A stretch of 59,090 nt of DNA from a virus. The DNA lies in IMG/VR virus record IMGVR_UViG_3300046777_002911, positions 1 to 59,090 of that record; one strand, given 5' to 3'. The notes beneath the pieces are model-generated. The model made no database searches. It was given only the letters and a program-made list of their open reading frames with translations, and was not told the DNA's origin. The position numbers were made by a program, and so were the translations under genes. The first letter of the stretch is position 1; each line of letters starts with the position of its first letter. This document shows positions 38,830 to 48,190 of this stretch, one piece after another.

Positions 38830-41425
38830 ATGGCCAATACAATCACCCTTAAAAAATCAGCAACGCCCTCACAGGCTCCTTCAACTCTGGCTGACGGCGA
38901 AATTGCCATTAACTACGCTGACGGTAAACTTTTTTACAAAAATGCATCAAATTCAATAATACGGTGCCGCACTAATATCTTCTATCTCAGGAACCGCTAA
39001 TCAAGTAACCGTAACTGCAAATGTTACAACAGGGGCTTACACTCTTTCTCTCCCTTCTACAGTCAATGTAGGTAATATACAAACCACTACACTGACTGTA
39101 GATTCTATAGAAATAGACCCAACAGGCGCTTCATTAAATCAAGTTCTTAAATTTAATGGAACTAAATTTGTTCCAGCATCTGATGAAACAGGAGCTCAAG
39201 GTGTTTCCTATGAGGAAACTATAGGAGATGGCACTCACGCACTATTTGTTGTTACTCATAATCTTGGGACTAAAGATATAAATGTAATAGTTAGAGAAAG
39301 TGTAAATCCATATGATGTTGTAGATGTACGTTGGGAAGCTACAACTATAAATACTGTTACAATTGATTTTGAATCAATACCAAATGCTAATTCTAAACGA
39401 GTAGCAGTTAAGGGTCCAGGAACAAAAGATTTTTATTCTACCGTAATAGGTGATGGATCAAACTCTACAATAGTATTAAATCATAATTTGGGATCTAGAA
39501 ATGTAGTCCCAGTTGTAAGAAGTGTTGATTCTCCATTTGAAGTAGTTGAAGTGTTAAGTTATGCAACAAGTTTAAATTCAGTAACTCTTGATTTTTCAAC
39601 CGCGCCAGACGCTACATCATTGTTGGCTTCTGTTTATCTTTTAGATTTAGATAATTCATATACTGAAACTATTGGAGATGGAACCAATAATGAATTTACA
39701 ATTACCCATAATTTAAACACTAGAGATATAGGAGTTACTTGTAGATCAGTAGCAAGTCCATATGATTTCATTTCAGTAAGATGGGAAGCAACAACTCTTA
39801 ATACGGCTAAAGTTATATTTTCTTCTCCGCCAACCGCAGACTCTAGAAAAATTGGCATATACACAGGGTTGGGTGGAGCCAAAGACTTTAACGATGAAAT
39901 AACGCTAGATATGCTGGATGATGTTACGGTAACATCTGCATCAAATGGTCAGTTTTTAAGCTGGAATGGAACAAATTGGGTAAACTCTACAGCCCCAGGA
40001 GGCGCGGGAATAAGTTCGCTTGATGATATCCCAGGTGTAGTTATTACCTCAGTTGAAGAGTTCCAAGGTCTTTCATACGATGGAACAAATTGGGTGAATG
40101 GTCACATACCACTTGTTTCTTATGTTAGAAATGCAGAAGCAAACACCATTACAACTGGTACTTGCGTATATTTATATTCTGCAACGGGAGACCATGCAAC
40201 AGTAAAACGAGCAGATAACGCATCAGACACAACTTCATCCAAAACAATTGGTGTCGTTGGTGCAAATATTGCAGCTTCAGAAAATGGTCCAATTATTACT
40301 CGTGGATATGTTGATGGAATTGATTTAAGTGCCGGTTATACTGCTGGTGATGTTTTGTGGTTGGGAGAAAATGGAGCGTTTACAACAACAAAACCTACTG
40401 CCCCAGATCATTTGGTGTTTATTGGTGTTGTTGTCCGTGCAACAAATAACGGTATTATTTATGTAGCTACTCAAAATGGTTATGAATTAGATGAATTACA
40501 CGACGTTTCTATTGTTGATAAAACTTCTGGTGATTTCCTTAAATACAACGGTACACTGTGGGTTAACGATCAAATTAACTTAGGCACAGACACTGTTGGA
40601 AATTATGTGCAGTCACTTGTTGCTGGAACTGGAATAACTCTTTCTAATAATTCTGGTGAGGGCGCAACTCCCACAATTACTGTTGACACTTCCGTAATAC
40701 AGGCACGTGTTGCTAATATTTCAGACACAGAAATAGGTTATCTTGACGGCGTAACCTCTGCTATTCAAACCCAGTTAAATAACAAAGCAAACTCAAATAC
40801 TTCACCAGTCATAACCCTTTCGGGAGATCTTAGCGGATCTGCAACTTTAACAAACTTAGGTAATACAACGCTAAATGCAACAATTGTGGCAAACTCAGTT
40901 GCCCTTGGTACGGACACAACTGGCAATTATATGTCAGATATATCAGCAGGGACTGGGATTGCCATTTCACATACTCCAGGTGAAGGTTCTACCGCTACTG
41001 TCTCAATAGAATCCACCGCATGGACATCATACACTCCAACGATTACTGCTGATGGCGGAGGTTTTGCATTAAACAATGGAACGCTTACTGGTCGCTATAA
41101 GCAAGTAGGTAAAACAGTATTCTTTAAATTAAAGTTCGTCTTTGGTTCAACAACAGCTGCAGGTACTGGTCACTGGAATTTCAGCCTGCCAGTAACTGCG
41201 TATGATGCCAACTTTACATTCTCAGCGGCAATTCTTGATAATGCAAACGCATGGTATGGCGGAATTGGCAATGGTAACTACACAGGCTCAACATCAAGTT
41301 TTGCAGTAATCATTCCTGGCACCAGTGCAGCAGTTACAACATGGGCATCTGTTGGCAATGGTGGCCCATTTATTTGGGGCAGTGAAGACAACATCACAAT
41401 TACAGGAAGCTACGAAGCAGCATAA
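38830..41425 (+). CDS. Fibre/virion protein, about 864 aa (+1 frameshift at CGG 38962)
   Basis: ATG 38830 follows AAAGG. The starting frame ends at 38998; a +1 shift at CGG 38962-38964 (codon 45) resumes at GGT 38963. The N-terminus (ITLKKSATPSQAPSTLADGE, LFYKNA) is a standard phage fibre attachment segment that continues across the shift into ALISSISGTANQVTV. The middle has repeated 'IGDGT..x.(F)..THNL..x.DI' units, then fibre repeats shared with the 31800 and 42347 genes, and a C-terminal beta domain. It precedes the second glycosyltransferase gene. Confidence 0.75.
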
Positions 41426-41445
41426 TACTTCTTGCAATTGATAAC

Positions 41446-41474
41446 TTGACAACTAACAATAAATATACTAACAT
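41446..41474 (+). promoter_or_regulatory. Possible sigma70 promoter upstream of the glycosyltransferase
   Basis: TTGACA (41446-41451) and TAACAT (41469-41474) are 17 bp apart; the start codon is at 41481. This would make the mRNA leaderless or nearly so, and the gene indeed lacks a Shine-Dalgarno. Confidence 0.4.
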
Positions 41475-41480
41475 TTAAAG

Positions 41481-42287
41481 ATGCCCGTAGAAGAACAACC
41501 AATTAATATTACGATTTCTAAAGAACAACTTGAAAGCTGGCACATTTTCTTTGCCCTTCCATGTTACGATTCTCATGTAACTGAACCATTTATGATGAGC
41601 TTTTTACAAACAGCTCTTTATTTTAAAGAAATTGGTTTAAAGTATTCGGTATGTACAATATCTGATTCGTTAATTAATCGCGCAAGAAACAATCTCGTTG
41701 CTAAGTTTATGGGAAATCCAGAGTATACTCATTTGGTATTTATTGATGTTGACTTACAGTTTGATAAAGAAGCAATTTTAAAAATGCTATGGCACGACAA
41801 AGACGTAATGACGGCATCTTACCCAATTAAAGAAATTAGCTGGGATAGAGTAAAAGAAGGCGCACAAGCAGACCTTCCAGCTAATGATTTAATGGAATAT
41901 TCCACTAGATATGTTGTTCATATGACTAAACCAGGAGAAAATCAATTAAATATTGATAATGGTGCGATTGAATGTTATGAAGCTGGAACTGGTTTTATGT
42001 TAATAAAACGTCAAGTTTTTGATAAAATGTTTAAGAAATATAAAAAACTAAAATATAATGATGACACGGGCGCTCTTTCTGGGGCAGAAAGAGACAATTC
42101 ATATGCGTTGTTTAACTCATATGTAGACGATGATGGAAGATTTTTATCTGAAGATTATGGTTTCTGTAGATATTGGCAGAAGATGGCTGGTAAAATTTGG
42201 GTTGATCCAACTATTAATTTAACACACTTTGGCCGTATAAAGTATACTGGCAAGATGCTTGAGTATTTAAAGAGAATAACCCAATAA
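41481..42287 (+). CDS. GT-A type glycosyltransferase, 268 aa
   Basis: The protein has the nucleotide-sugar start FFALPCYDSHVT (about residue 23), the DxD metal site LVFIDVDLQF (about residue 92), and downstream SEDYGFCRYW, the acidic catalytic-base motif. It is distinct from the 23417 enzyme. It lies between two fibre genes, making fibre proteins plausible acceptors, perhaps at hydroxylated residues. Confidence 0.75.
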   Translation: MPVEEQPINITISKEQLESWHIFFALPCYDSHVTEPFMMSFLQTALYFKEIGLKYSVCTISDSLINRARNNLVAKFMGNPEYTHLVFIDVDLQFDKEAILKMLWHDKDVMTASYPIKEISWDRVKEGAQADLPANDLMEYSTRYVVHMTKPGENQLNIDNGAIECYEAGTGFMLIKRQVFDKMFKKYKKLKYNDDTGALSGAERDNSYALFNSYVDDDGRFLSEDYGFCRYWQKMAGKIWVDPTINLTHFGRIKYTGKMLEYLKRITQ

Positions 42288-42303
42288 TTTTATAGTTTGC
42301 CTA

Positions 42304-42315
42304 TTACTATATTCC
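42304..42315 (+). promoter_or_regulatory. TTACTATATTCC promoter-like motif
   Basis: A partial copy of the recurring TTACTATATA motif lies 32 nt before ATG 42347. Confidence 0.4.
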
Positions 42316-42346
42316 TAGTTGTTTAAAGTCTCACACTAGGAGAGAT

Positions 42347-45300
42347 ATGGCCCGTTTAAGAATTGAAACCGCCCCTGAAATTACAGTTTATGATGAAGCT
42401 TTTGTCATTAAAGCAGCAGCAAATGCATCAGCGCCTTTAATACAATTAAAAGATTCATCTGGCACAGTAGTAGGTAATATAACTTCATCTGGAACACTAA
42501 ATGTCACCTCTGTTGTTGCATCCAATGCGGGCAGTAGTTCTACAGACTTGGCCACAAGAGCCTATGTAGATACAGTCGCTAGTGGAATGAATTGGCACGC
42601 AGCAGTAGAATATGCAACTGCAGCGGCTCTTCCAGCATGCACATACGCTAATGGAACCGATGGAGTTGGCGCAACTTTAACAGGAGATGCTAACGGCAGA
42701 CTTACTGTAGATGGTTCACCTCAAACAACTGGTAAATCTGTTCTGGTTAAAAACCAAGCTGACGCAAAACAAAATGGAATTTATTATATAACAGCACAAG
42801 GCGTTGATGGATCTGCACCTTTTGTGTTAACGCGCCGTTCAGACACCAATAATAGTGTTGCTGGTCAAGTAAAAGCTGGAGATGCAGTATATGTTGTTGG
42901 TGGTTCAAATAACGGTGGTCAAGCATTTACGTTGACTTCGGTTGGAACAGGTACTGGTGGAGTAATAGTTCTTGGTACTGATGATTTAACATATACACAA
43001 TTTACTGGTACTGCAACATTTACAGCTGGAGCTGGTTTGTTGGCCACTGGTAATGTGGTTGACGTAGTGACCGCATCTTCAAATAGAATTGTTGTTAATG
43101 CAAATAGTATTGATTTAGCGACTGTAGCTCAGACTAATACAGCTGGTTCAAATACTACATCTTTTGTGAGTTCTGTTAGTGTTGATTCATATGGAAGAAT
43201 AACGGGAACTGAAACTTCATCAGTTTCATTTTCTGGATACGCTACACTAGCAAATCCAGCTTTAACTGGAGTCCCTACCGCTCCAACAGCAGCTAACGGA
43301 ACAAGTAATACTCAGATAGCTACAACAAACTTTGTCCAAAACGCAGCAACTCAAGCCGTATCCGATGCAGGCAACAATGCAATTTTAAAGTCTTTAGTAG
43401 ATACCAAAGGAGATCTTATTGTTGGAACAGCAGATGATACTCCAGCAAGAATTGGAGTTGGCAGCAACGGTCAGGTCTTAAAGGCAAATTCTTCTACTGC
43501 AACTGGGCTTGAGTGGGGTTCATTTTCTCCAGTAATTACTTTAGGTGGAGATTTAACAGGAAACGTAACTTTAACAAATTTAGGTAACGCAACATTAACA
43601 GCTACAATTGCTACAAATTCTGTTGCCCTTGGTACTGATACAACAGGTAACTATGTTTCAGATGTATCTGGTGGAACTGGAATTACGGTTACCCACACTC
43701 CTGGTGAAGGATCAACACCGTCTATAGCAATTAATACCGCGGTAACTGCAGACTTAACAACAGCTCAAACATTAGCTAATAAAACATTTACTACTCCAAA
43801 CATAGGTGTAGCAACAGCTACAAGTGTTAATAAGGTTACAATTACAGCTCCAGCAACATCTGCTACTTTGACTTTAGCAAATGGTAGTTCATTAATTACA
43901 TCTGGAGCATTTAATACAACAATTACAACAACTGCAAATACAACAGTAACCCTTCCAACTACTGGAACCCTATATGGAACAGCATCTGGAAGTATTACTT
44001 CAGCTCAAATAGCCACATCTGTTTCAGATGAAACTGGAACTGGAAACTTAGTATTTTCTAATTCTCCAGTATTAGTTACTCCAAATATTGGAACTCCATC
44101 CTATGCCGTCTTATCCAGTGCCACGGGTCTTCCAATCTCCACTGGTGTATCTGGACTTGGAACTGGCGTAGCGACCTTCTTAGCAACTCCATCTTCGGCT
44201 AATCTAGCATCATCTTTAACTGATGAAACTGGATCTGGACTTGTTGTATTTAATACAAGTCCTAATATTAATACTTCAATAACAACATCAAGCGCATCTT
44301 TTAATTTAGTTAACACTAACGTTACTACGTTGAACTTTGCTGGTTCGGCTACAACTCTAAACATAGGAAGTACTTCTGGAAATACAGCATTAAATGGAAA
44401 CGTAACAGTTGGAGGAAGCTTAACTGTTAATGGTGCTAATACCATAATTAATGCCAATACACTTGTTGTTGCAGACAAAAATATTCAAATGGCTAACTTG
44501 GAAGTTCAAACAAATACTACTGCGGATGGTGGAGGAATTCTTCTTCATGGCGCAACAGATAAAACATTCTATTGGTATGACGCATCTGCTTCATGGACTT
44601 CATCTGAACACTTAGATTTAGTATCTGGTAAAGTTTATAAGATTAATAATACAACAGTTCTTTCTGGGACTACACTTGGCTCTGGGATTACTGGTTCTTC
44701 TCTAACATCATTTGGTACAAGCCCTGCCTTAACAACGCCTGTGATATCTTCGGGTGGAGCATCGTTTAGTGGTTCAACTTCTGGAACAACAGTTCTACAA
44801 GCTAACGCAACAGCTTCTGGAACAATTACTCTTCCTGCAGTCACAGGAACTGTTGTTACAACTGGAGACACTGGAACAGTCACATCAACGATGATTGCTA
44901 ACGCAACGATTATTGACGCTGACATTAACGCTTCCGCTAATATTGCTCTTTCAAAACTTGCGACTGGTACAGCTGGTAATATTTTAGTTTATAATGCTTC
45001 TGGCGTACTTGCATCAGTTGCAGAAACAGGTGATGTAACTATAGATTCTAGTGGTGTAACAGCAATCGCCGCAAACTCAGTTGTTAATGCTGATATTAAC
45101 TCGGCAGCAGCTATAGCTTACTCTAAACTAGCACTGAGTAATTCAGTTGTTAATGCGGACATTGCAACTACAGCAGCCATAGCTTACTCCAAACTAAGCC
45201 TAACGGGATCTGTCGTTAATGCAGATATATCAACTAGCGCAGCAATTGATCAGAATAAAATAGCTGATACAACATTAAATCAACAAGCAGCTAGCTACAC

Positions 45301-45571
45301 CTTAGTGTTAACTGATAAAAATAAGATGGTTGAAATTTCAAACGCTGGAGCAACTACTCTTACAATTCCAGCAGACAATACTGTAAATATGGCTACTGGC
45401 GCTACTTTAACAATTTTACAAACTGGAGCTGGACAAGTTACAATAGCTGGAGCTTCAGGTGTTACGGTAAACGCAACTCCAGGGCTTAAGTTGCGTACAC
45501 AATGGTCATCTGCTACACTTATTAAGAGAGCTGCAAACACATGGGTAGCCCTAGGAGACTTGAGCGCATAA
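42347..45571 (+). CDS. Giant fibre protein, 1074 aa, related to the 31800 product
   Basis: ATG 42347 follows TAGGAGAG. The protein has a beta-rich start, DAKQNGIYYITAQG (seen in the 31800 protein as DAKQNGIYRIV), VVADKNIQMAN, NADINSAAAIAYSKL repeats and the same C-terminal domain (QWSSATLI ... WVALGDL). Like the 31800 gene it is followed directly by an FPPY-repeat gene. The two-gene cassette therefore duplicated and diverged. It probably forms a second long fibre. Confidence 0.75.
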   Translation: MARLRIETAPEITVYDEAFVIKAAANASAPLIQLKDSSGTVVGNITSSGTLNVTSVVASNAGSSSTDLATRAYVDTVASGMNWHAAVEYATAAALPACTYANGTDGVGATLTGDANGRLTVDGSPQTTGKSVLVKNQADAKQNGIYYITAQGVDGSAPFVLTRRSDTNNSVAGQVKAGDAVYVVGGSNNGGQAFTLTSVGTGTGGVIVLGTDDLTYTQFTGTATFTAGAGLLATGNVVDVVTASSNRIVVNANSIDLATVAQTNTAGSNTTSFVSSVSVDSYGRITGTETSSVSFSGYATLANPALTGVPTAPTAANGTSNTQIATTNFVQNAATQAVSDAGNNAILKSLVDTKGDLIVGTADDTPARIGVGSNGQVLKANSSTATGLEWGSFSPVITLGGDLTGNVTLTNLGNATLTATIATNSVALGTDTTGNYVSDVSGGTGITVTHTPGEGSTPSIAINTAVTADLTTAQTLANKTFTTPNIGVATATSVNKVTITAPATSATLTLANGSSLITSGAFNTTITTTANTTVTLPTTGTLYGTASGSITSAQIATSVSDETGTGNLVFSNSPVLVTPNIGTPSYAVLSSATGLPISTGVSGLGTGVATFLATPSSANLASSLTDETGSGLVVFNTSPNINTSITTSSASFNLVNTNVTTLNFAGSATTLNIGSTSGNTALNGNVTVGGSLTVNGANTIINANTLVVADKNIQMANLEVQTNTTADGGGILLHGATDKTFYWYDASASWTSSEHLDLVSGKVYKINNTTVLSGTTLGSGITGSSLTSFGTSPALTTPVISSGGASFSGSTSGTTVLQANATASGTITLPAVTGTVVTTGDTGTVTSTMIANATIIDADINASANIALSKLATGTAGNILVYNASGVLASVAETGDVTIDSSGVTAIAANSVVNADINSAAAIAYSKLALSNSVVNADIATTAAIAYSKLSLTGSVVNADISTSAAIDQNKIADTTLNQQAASYTLVLTDKNKMVEISNAGATTLTIPADNTVNMATGATLTILQTGAGQVTIAGASGVTVNATPGLKLRTQWSSATLIKRAANTWVALGDLSA

Positions 45572-45572
45572 T

Positions 45573-46005
45573 ATGGCAACTAATAACGGTGAAGGCACAA
45601 AGAGTAAAAGAAAAAAAGCTAAACCCACAATAGCCGCTCGGAACAGCTGACTCTACCGCTAATACTACTATCACGTCTGCTGGCTTTGTTGTCGGCACCG
45701 TAACGGATGTTGCTACAGCTGTTTCAGCTGAATTAAACACGGTTAAAACAGCACTAACAGATACTTCTATTGCCCCACTGGGAAGCACCATAAATTACAC
45801 TAGAAACGCTCCGTTCTTCCCACCTTACTTTCCACCTTATTTCCCACCTTATTTCCCACCTTATTTTCCTCCATTCTTCCCACCATTCTTCCCACCGTTC
45901 TTCCCTCCTTATTTCCCACCATTTTTCCCTCCATTCTTTCCTCCGTTCTTCCCACCATTCTTTCCTCCGTTCTTCCCTCCATTCTTCCCACCAGCGTTTA
46001 AGTAA
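45573..46005 (+). CDS. FPPY-repeat protein with 15 tandem units (+1 frameshift at CGG 45639)
   Basis: ATG 45573 begins 1 bp after the fibre gene. The starting frame ends at 45647; a +1 shift at CGG 45639-45641 (codon 23) resumes at GGA 45640 and gives 143 residues. The N-terminus is basic (KSKRKKAKP), then PASTA-like (GTADSTANTTITSAGF), and the C-terminal 60 residues are 15 units of (F/Y)FPP ending PPAFK. It aligns with the 35974 product, including the position of the shift. Long aromatic-proline repeats form extended rods; with phage prolyl-hydroxylase-like enzymes encoded nearby it is the best substrate candidate. Confidence 0.8.
45814..45993 (+). repeat. 15 tandem 12-bp units encoding (F/Y)FPP
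   Basis: The 180-bp array encodes FFPP or YFPP 15 times with varied Pro and Phe codons, so the protein pattern rather than the DNA is conserved. The opposite strand is an artefact open frame of Met/Gly/Lys/Glu. Confidence 0.95.
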
Positions 46006-46073
46006 TCTTAACCTGCGGTATGGTAAGATGGTAGTGATGAAGGTAGATTAATGGCTATCGTGGAGAGTTATAG

Positions 46074-46793
46074 ATGTTTGTAAATCCTTTTACATCAGAA
46101 AATATTATTCCAATATTTTTTCTTATACTTAGTTTTATTGTTGGAAATTACTTATATAATAGTGAAAAATTTAGATCAATACTTAGGCCAGATGGTAAAA
46201 AACATTTTGGAGAAACTAGCGCAACCTCTAATTTAGTTAAAACTATCCAGTGTGCTATTGCGGTAATAGGTTTAATTTACTATTATATAACTGATATCAG
46301 GCACGGTAATTATCCCAACATAGCAATGAAGTCATTAACGATGAATCTTTTAGCAATAGAAACACTAAGTTTAATTAAAGCCAAAAAATACTATCTTAGA
46401 AAAGACATCGCCTACCATCATTATGGAGTAATTTTTTTTAGTATATTAGCTCTTGGTGTTGATTTTAATAAAAACAAACCAGCACAGATGCTAATCTTAA
46501 TGTTGTTTACGGTTAGCTTATGTGTTCCTTATATGATATATAATACTTTAAAAGCATATTATAACTTAGAGTGGTTAAGGCCATGGGCAATAATGAGTTA
46601 TATTATACCTTTTCCTATTTTTGTTATTTATTCAATACTTCAATGGAGATTTTATTCATCTGAAATTTGGAAGTGGTTTGCTATTTATTGGGTGCCAATA
46701 ACTCCAATGTTGTATACTAATTATGTATCAATTAAATTTATTCTAAAAAGACAAGAAAGCTTTACGCAGAAACATGGAAAAAAACAATATTAA
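46074..46793 (+). CDS. Multi-pass membrane protein, 239 aa
   Basis: The product has about six to seven hydrophobic segments (for example IIPIFFLILSFIVGNYL, AIAVIGLIYYYI, MLILMLFTVSLCVPYMI). The segment RKDIAYHHYGVIFFSILAL recalls the HH motif of TLC-domain proteins, which is only a weak hint. It overlaps by 20 bp the start of the next oxygenase gene. Function unknown; inner membrane is expected. Confidence 0.65.
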   Translation: MFVNPFTSENIIPIFFLILSFIVGNYLYNSEKFRSILRPDGKKHFGETSATSNLVKTIQCAIAVIGLIYYYITDIRHGNYPNIAMKSLTMNLLAIETLSLIKAKKYYLRKDIAYHHYGVIFFSILALGVDFNKNKPAQMLILMLFTVSLCVPYMIYNTLKAYYNLEWLRPWAIMSYIIPFPIFVIYSILQWRFYSSEIWKWFAIYWVPITPMLYTNYVSIKFILKRQESFTQKHGKKQY

Positions 46794-47481
46794 AATAGAA
46801 AACCCCGCTCTAGGTGTTTATATATATAAAAAAGCTTTTCCAAATAGTCTTGAACTAATAGAAAAGTTAGAGTCAGCATTAGGCAATAGTTCTGATGAAT
46901 TATTTAAATGGACAGACTCTACGCATGTAAATGGAAAAGATCTTTCAGATTATAGAACATGTTTTGATTTTAAAATACATTCGGATTATTGGAAATTTTT
47001 AACTCCAGAGTTTGAAATAATAAAATCATGTTATGAAGAAATTGAACAAACATTTGATAATATTATTGAACACTATAAAAAAATATTTAATCTTAAACTT
47101 GGCTGGAGATCAGGATTAACTTTTATCAAATATGGTCAAGGGCACCACTTTGTCAGTCATGTAGATGATGGTTCAAATGAATCATGTACTGTTTCTGCCT
47201 TGATTTATTTTAATGATGATTATGAAGGTGGAGAATTAGGTTTTCCTTTATTAGATTTAGAAATCACTCCTGAAGCGGGAGATGTTGTAGTTTTTCCATC
47301 TGGTTTTTTACATGCCCATAAAGTTAATCCAGTAAAATCTGGAATAAGATATTCGGTATTAACTTGGTGGGACTATAGTTCTAGATTTCACCCAAAAATA
47401 GAACCAACAAAATCAGGTGTTCCTAAAGTTTATAATAATGATAATGATTTATTTGATGGTGAAGGAATTTCTTTTAACTAA
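46774..47481 (+). CDS. Fe(II)/2-oxoglutarate oxygenase, 235 aa
   Basis: The C-terminal domain has the P4H-like pattern: SHVDDG (His-x-Asp), ALIYFNDDYEGGELGFP, AGDVVVFPSGFLHAHKV (distal His) and SGIRYSVLTWWDY (2-oxoglutarate Arg). All ligands are present. It is close in sequence to the 48191 product. Stop is immediately next to the stop of the convergent 47482 gene. Confidence 0.85.
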   Translation: MEKNNIKIENPALGVYIYKKAFPNSLELIEKLESALGNSSDELFKWTDSTHVNGKDLSDYRTCFDFKIHSDYWKFLTPEFEIIKSCYEEIEQTFDNIIEHYKKIFNLKLGWRSGLTFIKYGQGHHFVSHVDDGSNESCTVSALIYFNDDYEGGELGFPLLDLEITPEAGDVVVFPSGFLHAHKVNPVKSGIRYSVLTWWDYSSRFHPKIEPTKSGVPKVYNNDNDLFDGEGISFN

Positions 47482-48117
47482 TTATAACAATTCTGTTATA
47501 GTATAAAAAGATGGTGTAGTAAATCTCTCGCCAGCAGTAACCATTCTAACACCATGTAGATAATTTATATCACCAGGATGAGCAACTGCCAATCCTGGTT
47601 TTGGTTTTACTTCTAAACCATGCTGTGGATAATATAATTCTCCACCAGTAAAATCATCATTATAATAGATTAATGAATTTAAATCATATGTAGGGAATGG
47701 ATTAGGTGAACCGTCGTTCAACTGTTTATCAGCATGCGGTCTCTGCTCTAGGCCTGGAAACCATCTTATGATGACTGGAGGTCTTGGGTGAAGTTTAACT
47801 TTAAATTTATCTTCTAAACAAGATTTCATTTTTAAAATATATTTATCTATTAATTCATATATTTCTAAATTAATTCTCTTAAGAATATCGCAACTACATT
47901 GTCTATTTTGCCAGTATGAAGCATCATATGTGCAGGTTCCATCTTCTGAGTATTGATTTTCTCCAGCATCCATCCATTCATTTATTGTTGGAAGAAATTT
48001 TTGTATTTTTTTTAAATCATCAAGCTCAATAAAATTTTCTAATATAAGGATATTTTCTTTAGAAGATCCAAAATAGCCTGGTTCTATTAAAGATTTCTCA
48101 GATGATTGAAAATCCAT
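47482..48117 (-). CDS. Fe(II)/2-oxoglutarate oxygenase, minus strand, 211 aa
   Basis: This is the only minus-strand gene in the right half. ATG 48117 follows AAGGAGTG. Motifs: RPHADKQ (His-x-Asp), LIYYNDDFTGGELYYP, NYLHGVRMV (distal His) and AGERFTTPSFY (Arg). The N-terminal part has FIELDDLKKIQKFLP, like P4H N-termini. The family is clear; its opposite orientation suggests separate regulation or recent insertion. Confidence 0.85.
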   Translation of the reverse strand: MDFQSSEKSLIEPGYFGSSKENILILENFIELDDLKKIQKFLPTINEWMDAGENQYSEDGTCTYDASYWQNRQCSCDILKRINLEIYELIDKYILKMKSCLEDKFKVKLHPRPPVIIRWFPGLEQRPHADKQLNDGSPNPFPTYDLNSLIYYNDDFTGGELYYPQHGLEVKPKPGLAVAHPGDINYLHGVRMVTAGERFTTPSFYTITELL

Positions 48118-48190
48118 GTTGCACTCCTTGAGCTTTGCTTATATGATATAGTATATCACTAAACAATTTATTGATTGAAGGAAAACGCAA
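48118..48190. promoter_or_regulatory. Divergent promoter region between two oxygenase genes
   Basis: The 73-bp gap contains ATATGATATAGTATATCAC, able to supply -10 elements in both directions, and a GAAGGAAAA ribosome-binding site for the 48191 gene. It must hold the minus-strand gene's promoter. Confidence 0.4.

Noticed and set aside
5329-45641. Sequencing or assembly errors as the cause of the broken genes
   Set aside because: All apparent insertions are a C directly before an in-phase GG; other CGG occurrences in two phases show no indel, no homopolymer is involved, and no other frame breaks were seen. Raw reads would still be worth checking.
45800-45991. Minus-strand Met/Gly/Lys/Glu-rich frame
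   Set aside because: It is only the reverse complement of the FFPP repeat array.
46378-46440. Firm TLC-domain assignment for the membrane protein at 46074
   Set aside because: Only a short HH-containing segment resembles it; too little to name the family.
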